From Oceanobacillus manasiensis (GTDB lineage: Bacteria; Bacillota; Bacilli; Bacillales; Amphibacillaceae): a DNA stretch of 64,000 bases. Shown one piece after another: positions 51,260 to 60,853 of the stretch. A program made the translations under genes and the position numbers. The DNA lies in NCBI RefSeq assembly GCF_000724085.1, contig NZ_CCDL010000001.1:1798001-1862000 (forward strand), given 5' to 3'. Under the pieces are notes generated by a model. It saw only the letters and a list, made by a program, of their open reading frames with translations. It ran no database searches and had not been told where the DNA came from. Numbering within the stretch: position 1 is the stretch's first letter; each line of letters starts with the position of its first letter.

Positions 51260-51727
51260 ATGTTTACTTTTAAAGACTATTACAATAATAAGGTGAAGCT
51301 ATCTTTTCTAAACCAACCCTTTTCGAATGACCCTAGGCATGTATGGGTTATTTGCAAATATAGAGATAAGTGGTTGCTTACAAAACACAAAGAAAGAGGC
51401 TTGGAGTTCCCGGGAGGTAAGGTTGAAATAGGGGAAACTGCAGAACAGGCTGCTGAAAGAGAAGTAATGGAAGAAACTGGTGGAACGATTAAAGATTTAT
51501 ACTATATAGGTCAGTACTATGTTTATGGTAAAAGAGAGCATGTTGCGAAAAATGTTTATTTTGCAATAGTAGATTCCCTCCTTCCTCAAAAAGATTATTA
51601 TGAGACGGAAGGGCCTAAGTTATTGAATGCAATGCCTCCGAATATCAAGCAAAGTAAAGCATTTAGTTTTATTATGAAAGACGATGTATTATATCGTTGT
51701 ATTGAGCGTATAAACGTCACATTATAA
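51260..51727 (+). CDS. ytkD: Nudix nucleoside triphosphatase YtkD
   Basis: This 155-residue protein has the Nudix box FPGGKVEIGETAEQAAEREV and MEETGG continuing it, giving GX5EX7REVMEETG. The N-terminus MFTFKDYYNNKVKLSF and the C-terminal KAFSFIMKDDVLY block match B. subtilis YtkD, which sanitises 8-oxo-dGTP and can act on RNA 5' triphosphates. ATG 51260 is chosen by N-terminal homology; a Met six codons earlier (51242) is possible. It is convergent with ytlD through a shared terminator. Confidence 0.9.
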   Translation: MFTFKDYYNNKVKLSFLNQPFSNDPRHVWVICKYRDKWLLTKHKERGLEFPGGKVEIGETAEQAAEREVMEETGGTIKDLYYIGQYYVYGKREHVAKNVYFAIVDSLLPQKDYYETEGPKLLNAMPPNIKQSKAFSFIMKDDVLYRCIERINVTL

Positions 51728-51757
51728 AATCGCCTATTCTGATAATAGGCGATTTTT
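51727..51757. terminator. Bidirectional terminator between ytkD and ytlD
   Basis: AAATCGCCTATT and AATAGGCGATTT form a 12-bp perfect stem with a six-base loop and flanking A/T runs; the ytkD stop lies at its edge. Confidence 0.88.
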
Positions 51758-51766
51758 AGTATTGTA

Positions 51767-52579
51767 TTAGGTTTTACTTCTTATGAGCCGTCCTTCTAAT
51801 TTTTCCACGACCTTATACATAATTGCCGCAAAGATAGCAATGAGTACGAGACTTGAAAGAACAAGTGAGAAATCAAAAACCTGAAATCCATAAATAATTA
51901 AATATCCTAGTCCTTGCTTTGCTACAAGGAATTCTCCTACAATAACACCAACCCAGGAAAGACCTACGTTTACTTTTAACGTGGAAATCATAGCAGGCAG
52001 TGTGGCGGGGAAAATCGCTTCTTTAAATTGCTGCCACCGCGTTGCTCCAAAGCTTCTCAATACTTTTTCATAATTGGGATCTACCTCATTGAAGGCATTA
52101 TAAATAACTAATGTTGTGATGATAACAGAAATGAGTGCTCCCATAGCGATAATGGAGACATAACCCGTACCAAGTGCAACAATTAAAATTGGTCCCAAGG
52201 CAACTTTGGGCATGGCATTCATGATAACGAGATAAGGGTCCATTATTTTAGAGAATCTTGAGGAAGACCATAAAACACTTGCAAATATGATTCCAACCAG
52301 AGTACCGATAATAAACCCAGCAATGGTTTCAAATAAGGTTATTTGAATATGTTTTAACATAGAACCATCCGCCATGTTTGAAATAAGGACCTGCGTAACT
52401 TCTGAAGGAGAGCTGAAGAGTAGTGGATCAATCCAATAGAGTCTGCTGGCAATCTCCCAAAGCCCGACAAAAGCAATTAGTAGGGCAAGTTGCCAGGTGA
52501 TAATAATTCGCTTTTCTCTTTTTAAGTTGTATTTGTATTGTTGGAATAATTGACTATCCGTTTTTGTTTCAGGCGCCAT
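51767..52579 (-). CDS. ytlD: ABC transporter permease YtlD (SsuC/TauC-like)
   Basis: This 270-residue permease has about six membrane helices and the EAA motif region [23 protein letters not shown], typical of the nitrate/sulfonate/taurine (SsuC) class. It is the third gene of the ytlA-ytlC-ytlD unit, 19 bases after ytlC. Substrate unknown: sulfonates, thiamine precursors and other small solutes use this class. AAAGGTGG precedes ATG 52579. Confidence 0.9.
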   Translation of the reverse strand: MAPETKTDSQLFQQYKYNLKREKRIIITWQLALLIAFVGLWEIASRLYWIDPLLFSSPSEVTQVLISNMADGSMLKHIQITLFETIAGFIIGTLVGIIFASVLWSSSRFSKIMDPYLVIMNAMPKVALGPILIVALGTGYVSIIAMGALISVIITTLVIYNAFNEVDPNYEKVLRSFGATRWQQFKEAIFPATLPAMISTLKVNVGLSWVGVIVGEFLVAKQGLGYLIIYGFQVFDFSLVLSSLVLIAIFAAIMYKVVEKLEGRLIRSKT

Positions 52580-52598
52580 TCTCTTCTCTCACCACCTT

Positions 52599-53378
52599 TC
52601 ATTCTTCAGTCTTTCCTTCTTTATCTTCTAGTTCTTCCCAAACTTTATCGAACAGTACTTGGTATTTAGGGTGTTTGCGAACAGAAAAAGGAGCCTCCTG
52701 TCGTAGTTCGATCGGCACTTCAAATACCTTTGAGATCATACCGGGGTTTGCTTCCATAACAAAAATGCGATCTGCCATTGCAATTGCTTCCCCGATGTCA
52801 TGCGTAACTAAGATTGCTGTTTTGTTGAAAGCTTTCAAGGTAGTGGAAACCAGGTCTTCAAGCTTTAATTTGGTCTGATAATCTAGAGCGGAAAAAGGTT
52901 CATCTAGAAGCAAAATTTTGGGGTTATTAAGTAATGTTCTTACAAGAGCAACCCGCTGACGCATCCCACCTGATAATGATTCTGGATAAGCTTCTGAAAT
53001 TCCGGTAAGTCCTACTTGATTTAGCAGTGTTTCCGCTTTAGTCAGGATTGCAGGGTCATTACTTTTGTGGATTTTCGGACCGATCATCACATTTTCCATA
53101 ATAGTTTTCCAAGGAAATAAGTAATCCTGTTGTAGCATATACCCGATGGTTTTGTCGGTTGGCTTTATCGGCTTATTTTCGAGTAAGACTTCTCCTGAAG
53201 TGTGTTTCACAATTCCAGCTATAATAGAAAGAAGCGTTGATTTCCCACAACCACTAGGGCCAAGTAATGCTACAAACTCTCCTTGCTTAATGGAAAGGGA
53301 AATATCCTTTAATGCTTTCTTATAGCTGTTTGCTAAAAAGTAATGATGGGTGACATGGTCTATTGTGAGAAATGACAT
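52599..53378 (-). CDS. ytlC: ABC transporter ATPase YtlC (SsuB/TauB-like)
   Basis: This 259-residue ATPase has Walker A LLGPSGCGKSTLLSIIAGI, the Q-loop TIGYMLQQDYLFPWKT, the signature SLSGGMRQRVALVR, Walker B KILLLDEPFSALD and the H-loop ILVTHDIGEAIAM. The LLDEPFSALD and FPWKT forms are typical of the nitrate/sulfonate class. GGAGGGTGATC is nearly a full ribosome complement and gives strong initiation at 53378. It lies 12 bases after ytlA and 19 before ytlD. Confidence 0.92.
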   Translation of the reverse strand: MSFLTIDHVTHHYFLANSYKKALKDISLSIKQGEFVALLGPSGCGKSTLLSIIAGIVKHTSGEVLLENKPIKPTDKTIGYMLQQDYLFPWKTIMENVMIGPKIHKSNDPAILTKAETLLNQVGLTGISEAYPESLSGGMRQRVALVRTLLNNPKILLLDEPFSALDYQTKLKLEDLVSTTLKAFNKTAILVTHDIGEAIAMADRIFVMEANPGMISKVFEVPIELRQEAPFSVRKHPKYQVLFDKVWEELEDKEGKTEE

Positions 53379-53390
53379 GTGATCACCCTC

Positions 53391-54380
53391 CTATTTATTC
53401 ATGATTTGTTCAGCAATGGATGTGTTAACCAGTTCCTCATAGGGGACATCTGCTGGTAGTTCTTCCGCTTCTTCCATGATAGCCTTTAAGTTATCCCATT
53501 CTTCTTTATCGAGTATAGGGTTCGTTGCAAAAGAATCCTGGCCTTTATATCTCTCGATAGAGGAAGTTAACAGATCAAGCTCCGTCTCCTCGAAATAAGG
53601 CTGTATTACGTTTGCAATTTCTTCTGCACTATTTTCATCAACCCACTGCTGTGCTTTATATACGGCTCTAGTAAACTTTTCTATCTCTTCTTCATTTTCA
53701 TTAAGGTAACTTTGTTTGGTCATAAAGACTGTATATGGCACGTGGCCAGATTCCTCACCGAATGAAGCAACTATGTGGCCGTTTCCTTCTTTTTCAAAAG
53801 TACTTGCTGTCGGTTCAAATAACTGCACATACTCTGCATCACCTGAAACAAAGGCGCCAGGTATATTGGCAAAATCAATATTTTGCTGCAAATCTAAATC
53901 ATTTTGCGGATCTATGCCATGTTGTTTCAGAACAAATTCCCCGACCATTTGAGGCATGCCACCTTTTCGTTGTCCTAAAAAGGTACTATCCTTTAAATCT
54001 TCCCATTTAAAATCCGGTTTGGGCTCTTTAGCTACCAGAAACGTTCCATCTGTTTGTGTTAACTGAGCAAAATTAATAACTGGGTCCTTGGAATTCTGTG
54101 CATATACATAAATTGATGTTTCTGAACCCACTAATGCAATATCTGCCCCGTCGGAAAGAAGGGCCGTCATGGTTTTATCTCCACCCCAGGTAGTCTGTAA
54201 TTCAACATCCAATCCTTCTTCTTCAAAAAAGCCTTTTTCCAAGGCAACATATTGTGGAGCATAAAATAATGAGCGTGTTACTTCAGCAAGTTTTATAGAT
54301 GAAGTGGTGTCTTGGTTGCACCCGATCAATATAAAAGAAAGTGAAGCGCATATAAACATCAACGTTATTAACTTCTTCAT
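53391..54380 (-). CDS. ytlA: ABC transporter substrate-binding lipoprotein YtlA
   Basis: This 329-residue protein begins with a lipoprotein signal peptide ending ILIGCNQ, followed by a NMT1/SsuA-like two-lobe fold: KLAEVTRSLFYAPQYVALEKGFFEEEGLDVELQTTWGGD in lobe one is the family's N-terminal hallmark. The mature protein should sit outside the membrane and present the ligand to YtlD. Ligand unknown: the family binds sulfonates, nitrate or pyrimidine precursors of thiamine. GGGGG precedes the ATG. It is the first gene of the unit. Confidence 0.9.
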   Translation of the reverse strand: MKKLITLMFICASLSFILIGCNQDTTSSIKLAEVTRSLFYAPQYVALEKGFFEEEGLDVELQTTWGGDKTMTALLSDGADIALVGSETSIYVYAQNSKDPVINFAQLTQTDGTFLVAKEPKPDFKWEDLKDSTFLGQRKGGMPQMVGEFVLKQHGIDPQNDLDLQQNIDFANIPGAFVSGDAEYVQLFEPTASTFEKEGNGHIVASFGEESGHVPYTVFMTKQSYLNENEEEIEKFTRAVYKAQQWVDENSAEEIANVIQPYFEETELDLLTSSIERYKGQDSFATNPILDKEEWDNLKAIMEEAEELPADVPYEELVNTSIAEQIMNK

Positions 54381-54470
54381 TTAATTAGACCCCCTCAATT
54401 CTATATATGGTTATGTCAAGACAGTGTATGCATTAGCCTAAATTGTGTGAACGCCTAACAATAAAGCACA

Positions 54471-54497
54471 TAAAAAAAAGGCCTCTTTATGAGGCCG
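54471..54497 (-). terminator. Terminator of pckA
   Basis: On the minus strand CGGCCTCAT pairs with ATGAGGCC-type sequence (GGCCTC/GAGGCC) and a run of eight T residues follows. Confidence 0.85.
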
Positions 54498-54508
54498 CTT
54501 TCTGTCAG

Positions 54509-56104
54509 TTAAGATATGGTCTTTCGATATAAAGGTCCTGCCTGTTTAATAGCAGTACTCGCTTCCGTGAATTTCTCAAAATTTCTATGAAACTTCAATG
54601 CAAGCTCTTCTGCTTGCTCCTGATAGTCTGCAATGTTATCCCATGTGTTGACAGGTACTAAGAGATCTTCAGGAACACCAGGTACATGTCGGGGTATTTC
54701 AAGGCCGAAAATTTCATCAAGGACTGTTTCTACCTCGTTTAACTCGCCTTGCAATGCGGCATAAACCATAGCTCTTGTGTAGGAAAGTTTAATACGTTCC
54801 CCACCCTTTCCATAAGTGCCACCAGTCCAACCAGTATTAATTAAAAATACATTTACCGAATGCTCTTCAATTTTTTTACCTAACATTTCAGCATAAACGG
54901 AAGGAGAGAGAGGCAGAAATGGTGAACCAAAGCAAGCTGAAAAAGTTGCTTGAGGCTCTGTTACGCCACGTTCGGTTCCGGCAAGCTTGCTTGTGTAACC
55001 ACTTAAGAAGTGATACATTGCTTGTTCATTTGATAATTTACTAATTGGAGGAAGTGTTCCAGAAGCATCCGCCGTCAAAAAGATAATGGTATTCGGATGT
55101 CCAGCCACACTTGGAACCATGGTATTATCCATATGTTCTATTGGATAGGCGGCTCGCGTATTCTCCGTTAAAAACGTATTACTATAGTCTGGGTTGTCGT
55201 TTTCATCAAGAATGACATTTTCCAAGACAGAGCCAAATCGGATCGCATCGTATATCTGAGGTTCTTTTTCTTTAGAGAGATCTACGCATTTCGCATAACA
55301 GCCCCCCTCTATATTAAAGATTCCTTTGTCACTCCAACCATGTTCATCGTCCCCAATTAACTTTCTATAAGGGTCAGCTGATAACGTTGTTTTACCCGTT
55401 CCTGACAAACCAAAGAATAAAGCAACGTCACCTTCATCGCCAACGTTTGCTGAGCAATGCATAGACATAATGTTTCTTTCTGGCAATAAATAATTCATCA
55501 CGGAAAAGATGGACTTTTTAATTTCTCCTGCATATTCTGTACCACCAATTAGGATAACTCTTTTTTTGAAGGAGACAATAATAAATGTTTCTGAATTCGT
55601 TCCGTCCGTAACAGGGTCTGCTTTACACCCAGGAGCTGAAAGAACTGTGAACTCTGCTTTATGTCTTGTAAGCTCATCCTTAGTTGGCGCAATAAATAAC
55701 TGTCTGGCAAACAAACTATGCCATGCATATTCAGACACAACTTGAATCGGTAGACGAGACGTTTCATCAGCACCAGCAAATCCTTTAAATCTGTATATCT
55801 CATCTTGATTTTTTAAGTAGGACATTGTTTTGTTATACAATTTTTCAAAAACCTCTTCGTCAATTGGTTGGTTGACAGGACCCCAATCAACTTTTTCTTC
55901 ACTGACAGCATCACGAACAATAAATTTGTCTTTAGGAGAGCGTCCCGTATATTTACCTGTGGTAGCTAGAACTGCACCATTTGAGGTCAATACGGCTTCC
56001 GATTTTGCTAGGATTCTATCAATAAGCCGAGGAACTGAGGCATTTTCCTGGATACAAGAATGTTGTTCTAAATCAGTACAAGGAATATTTTCTACCATTT
56101 TCAC
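54509..56104 (-). CDS. pckA: ATP-dependent phosphoenolpyruvate carboxykinase
   Basis: This 531-residue enzyme converts oxaloacetate and ATP to phosphoenolpyruvate for gluconeogenesis. It has [16 protein letters not shown]-type phosphate contacts near the start ([16 protein letters not shown]), the Lys/His metal site in [13 protein letters not shown] and MHCSANVG, the kinase-type P-loop [14 protein letters not shown], and [25 protein letters not shown] 56104 follows AGGTAGGTG at slightly long spacing; ATG 56098 is also possible. It is divergent from metK as in B. subtilis. Confidence 0.95.
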   Translation of the reverse strand: MKMVENIPCTDLEQHSCIQENASVPRLIDRILAKSEAVLTSNGAVLATTGKYTGRSPKDKFIVRDAVSEEKVDWGPVNQPIDEEVFEKLYNKTMSYLKNQDEIYRFKGFAGADETSRLPIQVVSEYAWHSLFARQLFIAPTKDELTRHKAEFTVLSAPGCKADPVTDGTNSETFIIVSFKKRVILIGGTEYAGEIKKSIFSVMNYLLPERNIMSMHCSANVGDEGDVALFFGLSGTGKTTLSADPYRKLIGDDEHGWSDKGIFNIEGGCYAKCVDLSKEKEPQIYDAIRFGSVLENVILDENDNPDYSNTFLTENTRAAYPIEHMDNTMVPSVAGHPNTIIFLTADASGTLPPISKLSNEQAMYHFLSGYTSKLAGTERGVTEPQATFSACFGSPFLPLSPSVYAEMLGKKIEEHSVNVFLINTGWTGGTYGKGGERIKLSYTRAMVYAALQGELNEVETVLDEIFGLEIPRHVPGVPEDLLVPVNTWDNIADYQEQAEELALKFHRNFEKFTEASTAIKQAGPLYRKTIS

Positions 56105-56251
56105 TTCACAAGCACCTACCTTTGATTTAAATGTGATGTTATGTTGCGTTAATTTGATTATTAGTATAACACATTTAACTTAATAGTCCATACTAAATAT
56201 ATATTCTAAGCATATGAAATTTTCGTAAACCTTGTTACGAACCGAAAATAG

Positions 56252-56280
56252 TTGACATGTCAGTTCTCATTCGATAAGCT
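56252..56280 (+). promoter_or_regulatory. Sigma-A promoter of the metK leader
   Basis: TTGACA (56252-56257), a 17-base spacer and TAAGCT (56275-56280), just upstream of the SAM riboswitch. Confidence 0.75.
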
Positions 56281-56296
56281 AAATTTCGAGCGGATA

Positions 56297-56406
56297 CTCT
56301 CTTATTCAGAGTAGGTGGAGGGACAGCCCCGATGAAACCCAGCAACCATCACATCGGTGAAAAGGTGCTAACCTGGTGCAAGGTATTTCCTTGAACAATA
56401 AGAGCG
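56297..56406 (+). promoter_or_regulatory. SAM-I riboswitch (S-box)
   Basis: CTCTTATT (56299-56306) pairs with AATAAGAG (56397-56404) as P1. AGAGTAGGTGGAGGGA, CCGATGAAACCCAGCAACC and AAAGGTGCTAACCTG, then TGCAAGG with CCTTGAACAATAAGAG, match the S-box core in order. It should reduce metK transcription when SAM is abundant. Confidence 0.97.
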
Positions 56407-56417
56407 AAAGGCTGGTA

Positions 56418-56453
56418 CTCCTTTCCTCATTACTGAAGGAAGGGCTTTTTTTA
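56418..56453 (+). terminator. SAM riboswitch terminator
   Basis: CCTTTCCT (56420-56427) pairs with AGGAAGGG (56437-56444), followed by T7. Confidence 0.88.
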
Positions 56454-56534
56454 TTTAATAAAACCTTTGTAATGAAAAAGCAAAACTTTATAATTAGAGA
56501 TCCGTAACAGAAACCCAAAGGAGGATTTAGCACT

Positions 56535-57734
56535 ATGGCTGCTAATCGTCGTTTATTTACTTCAGAATCCGTAACAGAAGGGCATCCCGATAAAATATCT
56601 GATCAGATTTCGGATGCAATTCTAGATGAAATTTTAAAGAAAGACCCTTACGCACGTGTTGCTTGTGAGACAACCGTTACCACAGGTCTTGTACTCGTAT
56701 CAGGGGAAATCTCTACAAGCACGTATGTGGATATTCCAGCAATTGTAAGAAAAACAATTAAAGAAATTGGGTACACACGTGCCAAGTATGGTTTTGATGC
56801 AGATACTTGTGCTGTATTAACAGCAATTGATGAACAATCTGCTGATATTGCCGGTGGTGTAGACGAAGCCCTTGAGTCACGCCAAGGAAAAATGAGTGAT
56901 GAAGAGATTGCTTCTATCGGAGCAGGGGACCAAGGTTTAATGTTTGGTTTTGCCTGTGATGAGACTGAGGAGCTTATGCCTCTACCGATTTCATTGGCAC
57001 ACAAATTGGCGAAGCGTTTGGCTGATGTAAGAAAAGAGAACGTTCTAGATTACTTACGCCCAGATGGAAAAACACAAGTAACAATTGAATATGATGAACA
57101 GGATCAACCGGTTAAAGTAGATACCATCGTTATTTCTACACAACACCATCAAGACATCACGACAGAGCAAATTGAAAAAGATTTAATTGAACATGTTATT
57201 CGACCAGTTGTCCCAGAAAATCTTTTAGATGAAACAACGAAATACTTTATTAATCCGACAGGGCGCTTTGTTATAGGAGGGCCTCAAGGAGATGCTGGTT
57301 TAACTGGTCGTAAGATTATTGTAGACACTTATGGCGGGTATGCTCGTCATGGTGGTGGGGCGTTTAGTGGGAAGGACTCTACGAAAGTGGATCGTTCTGC
57401 TGCTTATGCTGCACGTTATGTTGCGAAGAATATTGTGGCTGCAGAACTTGCCAAAAGTTGTGAAGTGCAGTTAGCATACGCTATTGGGGTAGCTGAACCT
57501 GTATCGATCGCGGTGAACACGTTTGGAACAGGCAAAGTATCTGAAGAAGAGTTAGTGCAAGCCATTCGCAAACTGTTTGATTTACGTCCAGCTGGCATTA
57601 TTCGTATGCTTGATCTACAAAAACCAATCTTTAAAAGTACAGCTGCCTATGGTCATTTTGGTAGAACAGACATCTCATTCCCTTGGGAAAAAACAGATAA
57701 AGTTGTGGAATTAAAAGCATTGGTGGAGAAGTAA
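56535..57734 (+). CDS. metK: S-adenosylmethionine synthetase
   Basis: This 399-residue enzyme makes SAM from methionine and ATP. It has [20 protein letters not shown] (ATP-binding His and Asp), [39 protein letters not shown] and [19 protein letters not shown] (Lys and metal contacts), all split here into family blocks. ATG 56535 follows AAAGGAGG. The S-box riboswitch in its leader gives product feedback, and a methionine-type importer (metP) lies 53 kb upstream without such a leader. Confidence 0.98.
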   Translation: MAANRRLFTSESVTEGHPDKISDQISDAILDEILKKDPYARVACETTVTTGLVLVSGEISTSTYVDIPAIVRKTIKEIGYTRAKYGFDADTCAVLTAIDEQSADIAGGVDEALESRQGKMSDEEIASIGAGDQGLMFGFACDETEELMPLPISLAHKLAKRLADVRKENVLDYLRPDGKTQVTIEYDEQDQPVKVDTIVISTQHHQDITTEQIEKDLIEHVIRPVVPENLLDETTKYFINPTGRFVIGGPQGDAGLTGRKIIVDTYGGYARHGGGAFSGKDSTKVDRSAAYAARYVAKNIVAAELAKSCEVQLAYAIGVAEPVSIAVNTFGTGKVSEEELVQAIRKLFDLRPAGIIRMLDLQKPIFKSTAAYGHFGRTDISFPWEKTDKVVELKALVEK

Positions 57735-57760
57735 ATAAAACATACTAAGATTAGTGGGTA

Positions 57761-57790
57761 AGGGCTGGGACATAACGTCCCAGCCCCTTT
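57761..57790 (+). terminator. Terminator of metK
   Basis: GGGCTGGGAC pairs with GTCCCAGCCC across a five-base loop, followed by TTT. Such GGCTGGGACATAA hairpins are common gene ends in Bacillaceae. Confidence 0.85.
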
Positions 57791-57809
57791 AAAATGCGAA
57801 CAATAAAAT

Positions 57810-57958
57810 AAGGAAAAAGAATGCTTCATTACCGCTACGTAAAATACTACGCTTTCCGCGGGCACGGCCTCAGTCTCCTCAGAAGCAAAGATCGCTTCTT
57901 GTGGGGCCTTCGGACTCGTGCTGTTCCCACTGGAGTCTACGCATTTTCCTTCGCTAAA
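57810..57958 (+). repeat. Hairpin-rich intergenic repeat downstream of metK
   Basis: It is bounded by AAGGAAAA (57810) and TTTTCCTT near 57951 as inverted termini. It contains CTACGCTTTCCGCGGGCACG, GGCCTCAG, GGGGCCTTCGGACTCGTGC and GGAGTCTACGCATTTTCC. CACG/CGTG, GGCC/GGCC and AAGCGAT/ATCGCTT arms allow a branched fold. From memory, very similar sequence is scattered through genomes of halophilic and alkaliphilic bacilli. It is more GC-rich than its surroundings. Confidence 0.75.
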
Positions 57959-58092
57959 GGGGGGTTAGGATACATAAAGATTAGGTACTATCTAGAAGTA
58001 TTCGAACTTTTAATACATTACTTCGTTTGAGTGTCCGGTATTTTCTTGTTTAATTTTCTTATCTTCCAACTTCTTTTTACTTAATTATTCCT

Positions 58093-58608
58093 TTATAGGT
58101 TGGTTTCTGTTTTGTAATAATGGCCTTTCTCTACATAGGAGGTGCGAATTCGTTTCATTTCTTCATGATCTTCGTTTGTTAAGTCACGGACTACTTTGGC
58201 TGGTCTGCCAAGTGCTAATGTATTGGGCGGGATTTTCTTACCCGGTGGTACAAGGCTTCCGGCTCCAATAAAAGCACCTTCACCAACCTCTGCTCCATCT
58301 AAAATGATAGAACCCATTCCGACCAAAGCTTTTTCTCTAATGATAGCGGAATGTAATGTAACCTGATGGCCAACGGTTACATCATCTTCAATGATTAGTG
58401 GCATATTTGGACTTTGGTGAAGCATAGATAAGTCTTGGATGTTTACACGCTTCCCTATTCGAGTAGGTGCAACATCTCCACGAATAATCGTTTTAAACCA
58501 AATGCTGCATGATTCTCCTATTTCAACATCGCCAATGATCGTAGCATCTTTTGCGACAAAAGCCGTCTCATGAATGAAAGGATGTTTCTCTTTATAGTGA
58601 TGAATCAT
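58093..58608 (-). CDS. ytoA: Gamma-carbonic anhydrase-like left-handed beta-helix protein YtoA
   Basis: This 171-residue protein is built of hexapeptide repeats (ATIIGDVEIGESCSIWFKTII, then VNIQDLSMLHQSP, TVGHQVTLHSAII). His residues in MLHQSP and VGHQVTLHS sit at the three zinc positions of the gamma class. The family includes real carbonic anhydrases and acyltransferase-like proteins; activity cannot be decided. AAGGAGG precedes ATG 58608. It is divergent from ytpB. Confidence 0.9.
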   Translation of the reverse strand: MIHHYKEKHPFIHETAFVAKDATIIGDVEIGESCSIWFKTIIRGDVAPTRIGKRVNIQDLSMLHQSPNMPLIIEDDVTVGHQVTLHSAIIREKALVGMGSIILDGAEVGEGAFIGAGSLVPPGKKIPPNTLALGRPAKVVRDLTNEDHEEMKRIRTSYVEKGHYYKTETNL

Positions 58609-58689
58609 TTGAATCCTCCTTCTTATTGTGGTGATATAGATAGTATAGCAAAAATTACTAATTTAAACTGATTGAAGGAAGGCAAACGA

Positions 58690-59751
58690 ATGCAAAACGA
58701 TATACCAACAAAATCTATCTCTTTACTAAAGTCTTTAAAATTAGAAATTTTTCCAGAGGTTGATAAAGAGTTGGCTAAGTGGAAGTCCAAAGCTGAAACG
58801 ATCCCGAGTAAAGAATTGCGGACACAGGCATTGGCAAGTATTGAATCGAAGAAATTCCATTGTCAAGGAGGATCAGTATACGCACTGCTTGCGGGTGATA
58901 AAGGGAAAGAAGCGATCAAGTTCATCGTAGCCTACCAAACCATAAGTGATTATTTAGATAATCTTTGTGACCGGAGTACATCACTAGACCCGAAAGATTT
59001 TCGGTTACTTCATGAAGCGATGTACTGTGCATTAAATCCGGCTCTAGAAACAAAAAATTATTATGCACTACGAGTGGATCAAGACGATAACGGTTATTTA
59101 AATGACTTAATAAAAACGTGCCAAGAGCAATTAAGCCTATTGAAACAAGATGAAATTCAACCATTACTCAATCGTCTAGTTTCACTTTATTCAGATTTGC
59201 AGGTCCATAAACATGTATCGCTTTCAGAAAGAGTCCCGCGACTAAAGAAATGGTTCAATGAAACGAACACGAACAATGATCTAACTTGGTATGAATTTGC
59301 GGCAGCTTCAGGCTCTACATTGGCCATTTTCTGCTTAATTAGCTATGCATTGGGAAATAAGTTGGAAGAGCGCCATACAAAAGAAATTTTTCACGGTTAT
59401 TTTCCGTATATGCAAGGGCTCCATATATTACTCGATTATTATATTGATCAAAAGGAAGATTTAGAGGAAGAAGATTTAAATTTCTGTTTTTACTATCCGA
59501 ACGAGGAAATAATGAAACAGCGATTTATGCATTTTATCCAGGAATCGGATAAGCATGTACAAAAGTTACCGGACGCTTCATTTCATCAGATGGTAAGACA
59601 AGGTTTAGTTGGTTTGTATCTCGCAGATCCGAAGGTTAAGCATCTTTTAAGCGATACGGAAATGAAGAAAAACCTGTTAAAAGCGAGTGGAATGAATGCC
59701 CGTTTATTTTACTGGTTTACAAAAATGTATTATAAGATGAATAGAAAGTGA
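58690..59751 (+). CDS. ytpB: Tetraprenyl-beta-curcumene synthase YtpB (DUF2600)
   Basis: This 353-residue all-helical protein has the Asp-rich segment TISDYLDNLCDRSTSLD near residue 90 and a second acidic segment HILLDYYIDQKEDLEEEDLNF near 240. It belongs to the YtpB terpene-synthase family, which in B. subtilis cyclises a C35 prenyl diphosphate to tetraprenyl-beta-curcumene, leading to sesquarterpenes of the spore. The partner cyclase SqhC is not in this window. ATG 58690 has AAGGAAGG upstream and is preferred over a TTG six codons earlier. Confidence 0.88.
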   Translation: MQNDIPTKSISLLKSLKLEIFPEVDKELAKWKSKAETIPSKELRTQALASIESKKFHCQGGSVYALLAGDKGKEAIKFIVAYQTISDYLDNLCDRSTSLDPKDFRLLHEAMYCALNPALETKNYYALRVDQDDNGYLNDLIKTCQEQLSLLKQDEIQPLLNRLVSLYSDLQVHKHVSLSERVPRLKKWFNETNTNNDLTWYEFAAASGSTLAIFCLISYALGNKLEERHTKEIFHGYFPYMQGLHILLDYYIDQKEDLEEEDLNFCFYYPNEEIMKQRFMHFIQESDKHVQKLPDASFHQMVRQGLVGLYLADPKVKHLLSDTEMKKNLLKASGMNARLFYWFTKMYYKMNRK

Positions 59752-59811
59752 AGAAGGGGAGTAGATTGCAGAAATTTTAATATTAAGTTAAAAGATTAAG
59801 AAGATGTGAAA

Positions 59812-59854
59812 AAACAGACCGGATAGATATCAATTCATCCAGTCTGTTTCTTTT
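59812..59854. terminator. Terminator between ytpB and mnmM
   Basis: AACAGACCGGAT pairs with ATCCAGTCTGTT (one bulge or mismatch), followed by T-rich sequence on the plus strand; the minus side has A-rich sequence giving a weaker T run. Confidence 0.75.
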
Positions 59855-59893
59855 TACTAAAGAATATATAATATTTATGTATTCTATCGCACT

Positions 59894-60460
59894 CTACCTT
59901 TTCTGAATCGCAATAATAAATGGTGGATCATTTTGTTGGTTTATGAAACCATATTGTAAAACGTTATAAGCCCGTTGCGGAAGTCTCATAGAATATTTTA
60001 AGACTGTTTGCATCTCGTCCTTACCGCCCTCGTGGCCATGGTAGACGACGAGCACAATCAAGCCATTTGGTTTCAATACAGATAGAATCTGATCAATTGC
60101 CGCCACAGTTGAATCCCCACTTGTAATAATACTTTTATCACTTTGAGGTAAGTAGCCAAGATTGAATATCGCCCCACCAACCCGCTCAATGTTATCATTT
60201 TTTAGGTGTGTCGAAACATTTGCATGACTATCATGTATCAATGAAACATTGGTATAGTGGTTTTCATCAAGCACTTTCCTTGTGTGTTCAATTGCTTGTT
60301 GTTGAATGTCAAATGCAAGCACATGACCCGTGTTTCCAACAACCCTACTTAAAAATAAAGTGTCATGGCCATTACCGCAAGTTGCATCAATGACCTTTTC
60401 CCCTTTTTCAATAGAACTCTCTAAAAGATAATGGGCATAATTTAAAATGTTCATTAGCAT
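59894..60460 (-). CDS. mnmM: tRNA 5-aminomethyl-2-thiouridine methyltransferase MnmM (YtqB)
   Basis: This 188-residue class I SAM methyltransferase has motif I VIDATCGNGHDTLFLS, the acidic loop LAFDIQQQAI, and motif IV GAIFNLGYLPQSDKSI, in which NLGYLP is characteristic of YtqB. YtqB was identified as MnmM, the terminal methyltransferase for mnm5(s2)U34 in tRNA, replacing MnmC. ATG 60460 has AAAGGAG eight bases upstream, so the frame start at 60484 is not used. Confidence 0.9.
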   Translation of the reverse strand: MLMNILNYAHYLLESSIEKGEKVIDATCGNGHDTLFLSRVVGNTGHVLAFDIQQQAIEHTRKVLDENHYTNVSLIHDSHANVSTHLKNDNIERVGGAIFNLGYLPQSDKSIITSGDSTVAAIDQILSVLKPNGLIVLVVYHGHEGGKDEMQTVLKYSMRLPQRAYNVLQYGFINQQNDPPFIIAIQKR

Positions 60461-60518
60461 GGACGTACTCCTTTCACATTGCATATGTCCAGTTTAACAA
60501 AAAATCTTACCTATTACC

Positions 60519-60547
60519 TTGACAAAGCGACAGGGATTATTTAAAAT
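60519..60547 (+). promoter_or_regulatory. Sigma-A promoter of the leuS leader
   Basis: TTGACA (60519-60524), a 17-base spacer and TAAAAT (60542-60547), about 23 bases before the T-box leader structure. Confidence 0.8.
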
Positions 60548-60569
60548 TCGATATACATAACGTAACGAC

Positions 60570-60758
60570 AATGCAAAGGAATAGTAATATTACTTTTTAC
60601 CATAGAGAGACAGTGGCTGGTGAAAACTGTTGTAAAAAGGGTATGAACTCACCTTGAAGTTGCAGAAATGAACGACATGTAGTTTCTGCCGTATATCCGC
60701 GTTAAGGAATACAAGTGAACGCACTATTTGCGTTAATTTGGGTGGTACCGCGGGAGCA
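60570..60758 (+). promoter_or_regulatory. T-box leader, leucine type
   Basis: AATTTGGGTGGTACCGCGG (60735-60753) is the T-box itself, which pairs with uncharged tRNA acceptor ends. Upstream is stem I with the AGAGA-type motif near 60604 and the specifier region TATGAACTCACC near 60642, where CTC reads as a leucine codon. Uncharged tRNA-Leu should favour antitermination and raise leuS expression. Confidence 0.95.
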
Positions 60759-60800
60759 AAGCTTCTCGTCCCTTTTCAAGGGATGAGTGGCTTTTTTTAT
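60759..60800 (+). terminator. T-box terminator
   Basis: CTCGTCCCTT pairs with AAGGGATGAG, with AGC/GCT closing below it, followed by T7. Confidence 0.92.
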
Positions 60801-60853
60801 TGGCTCATGTTCGTAAATGACGATCGATTAGACGTTTTTAAAAAGGAGGAAAA

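Noticed and set aside
59168-59186. Another copy of the modular repeat end (AGTTTCACTTTA) in ytpB
   Set aside because: Only the short terminal string matches, it lies inside conserved coding sequence and no hairpin accompanies it.
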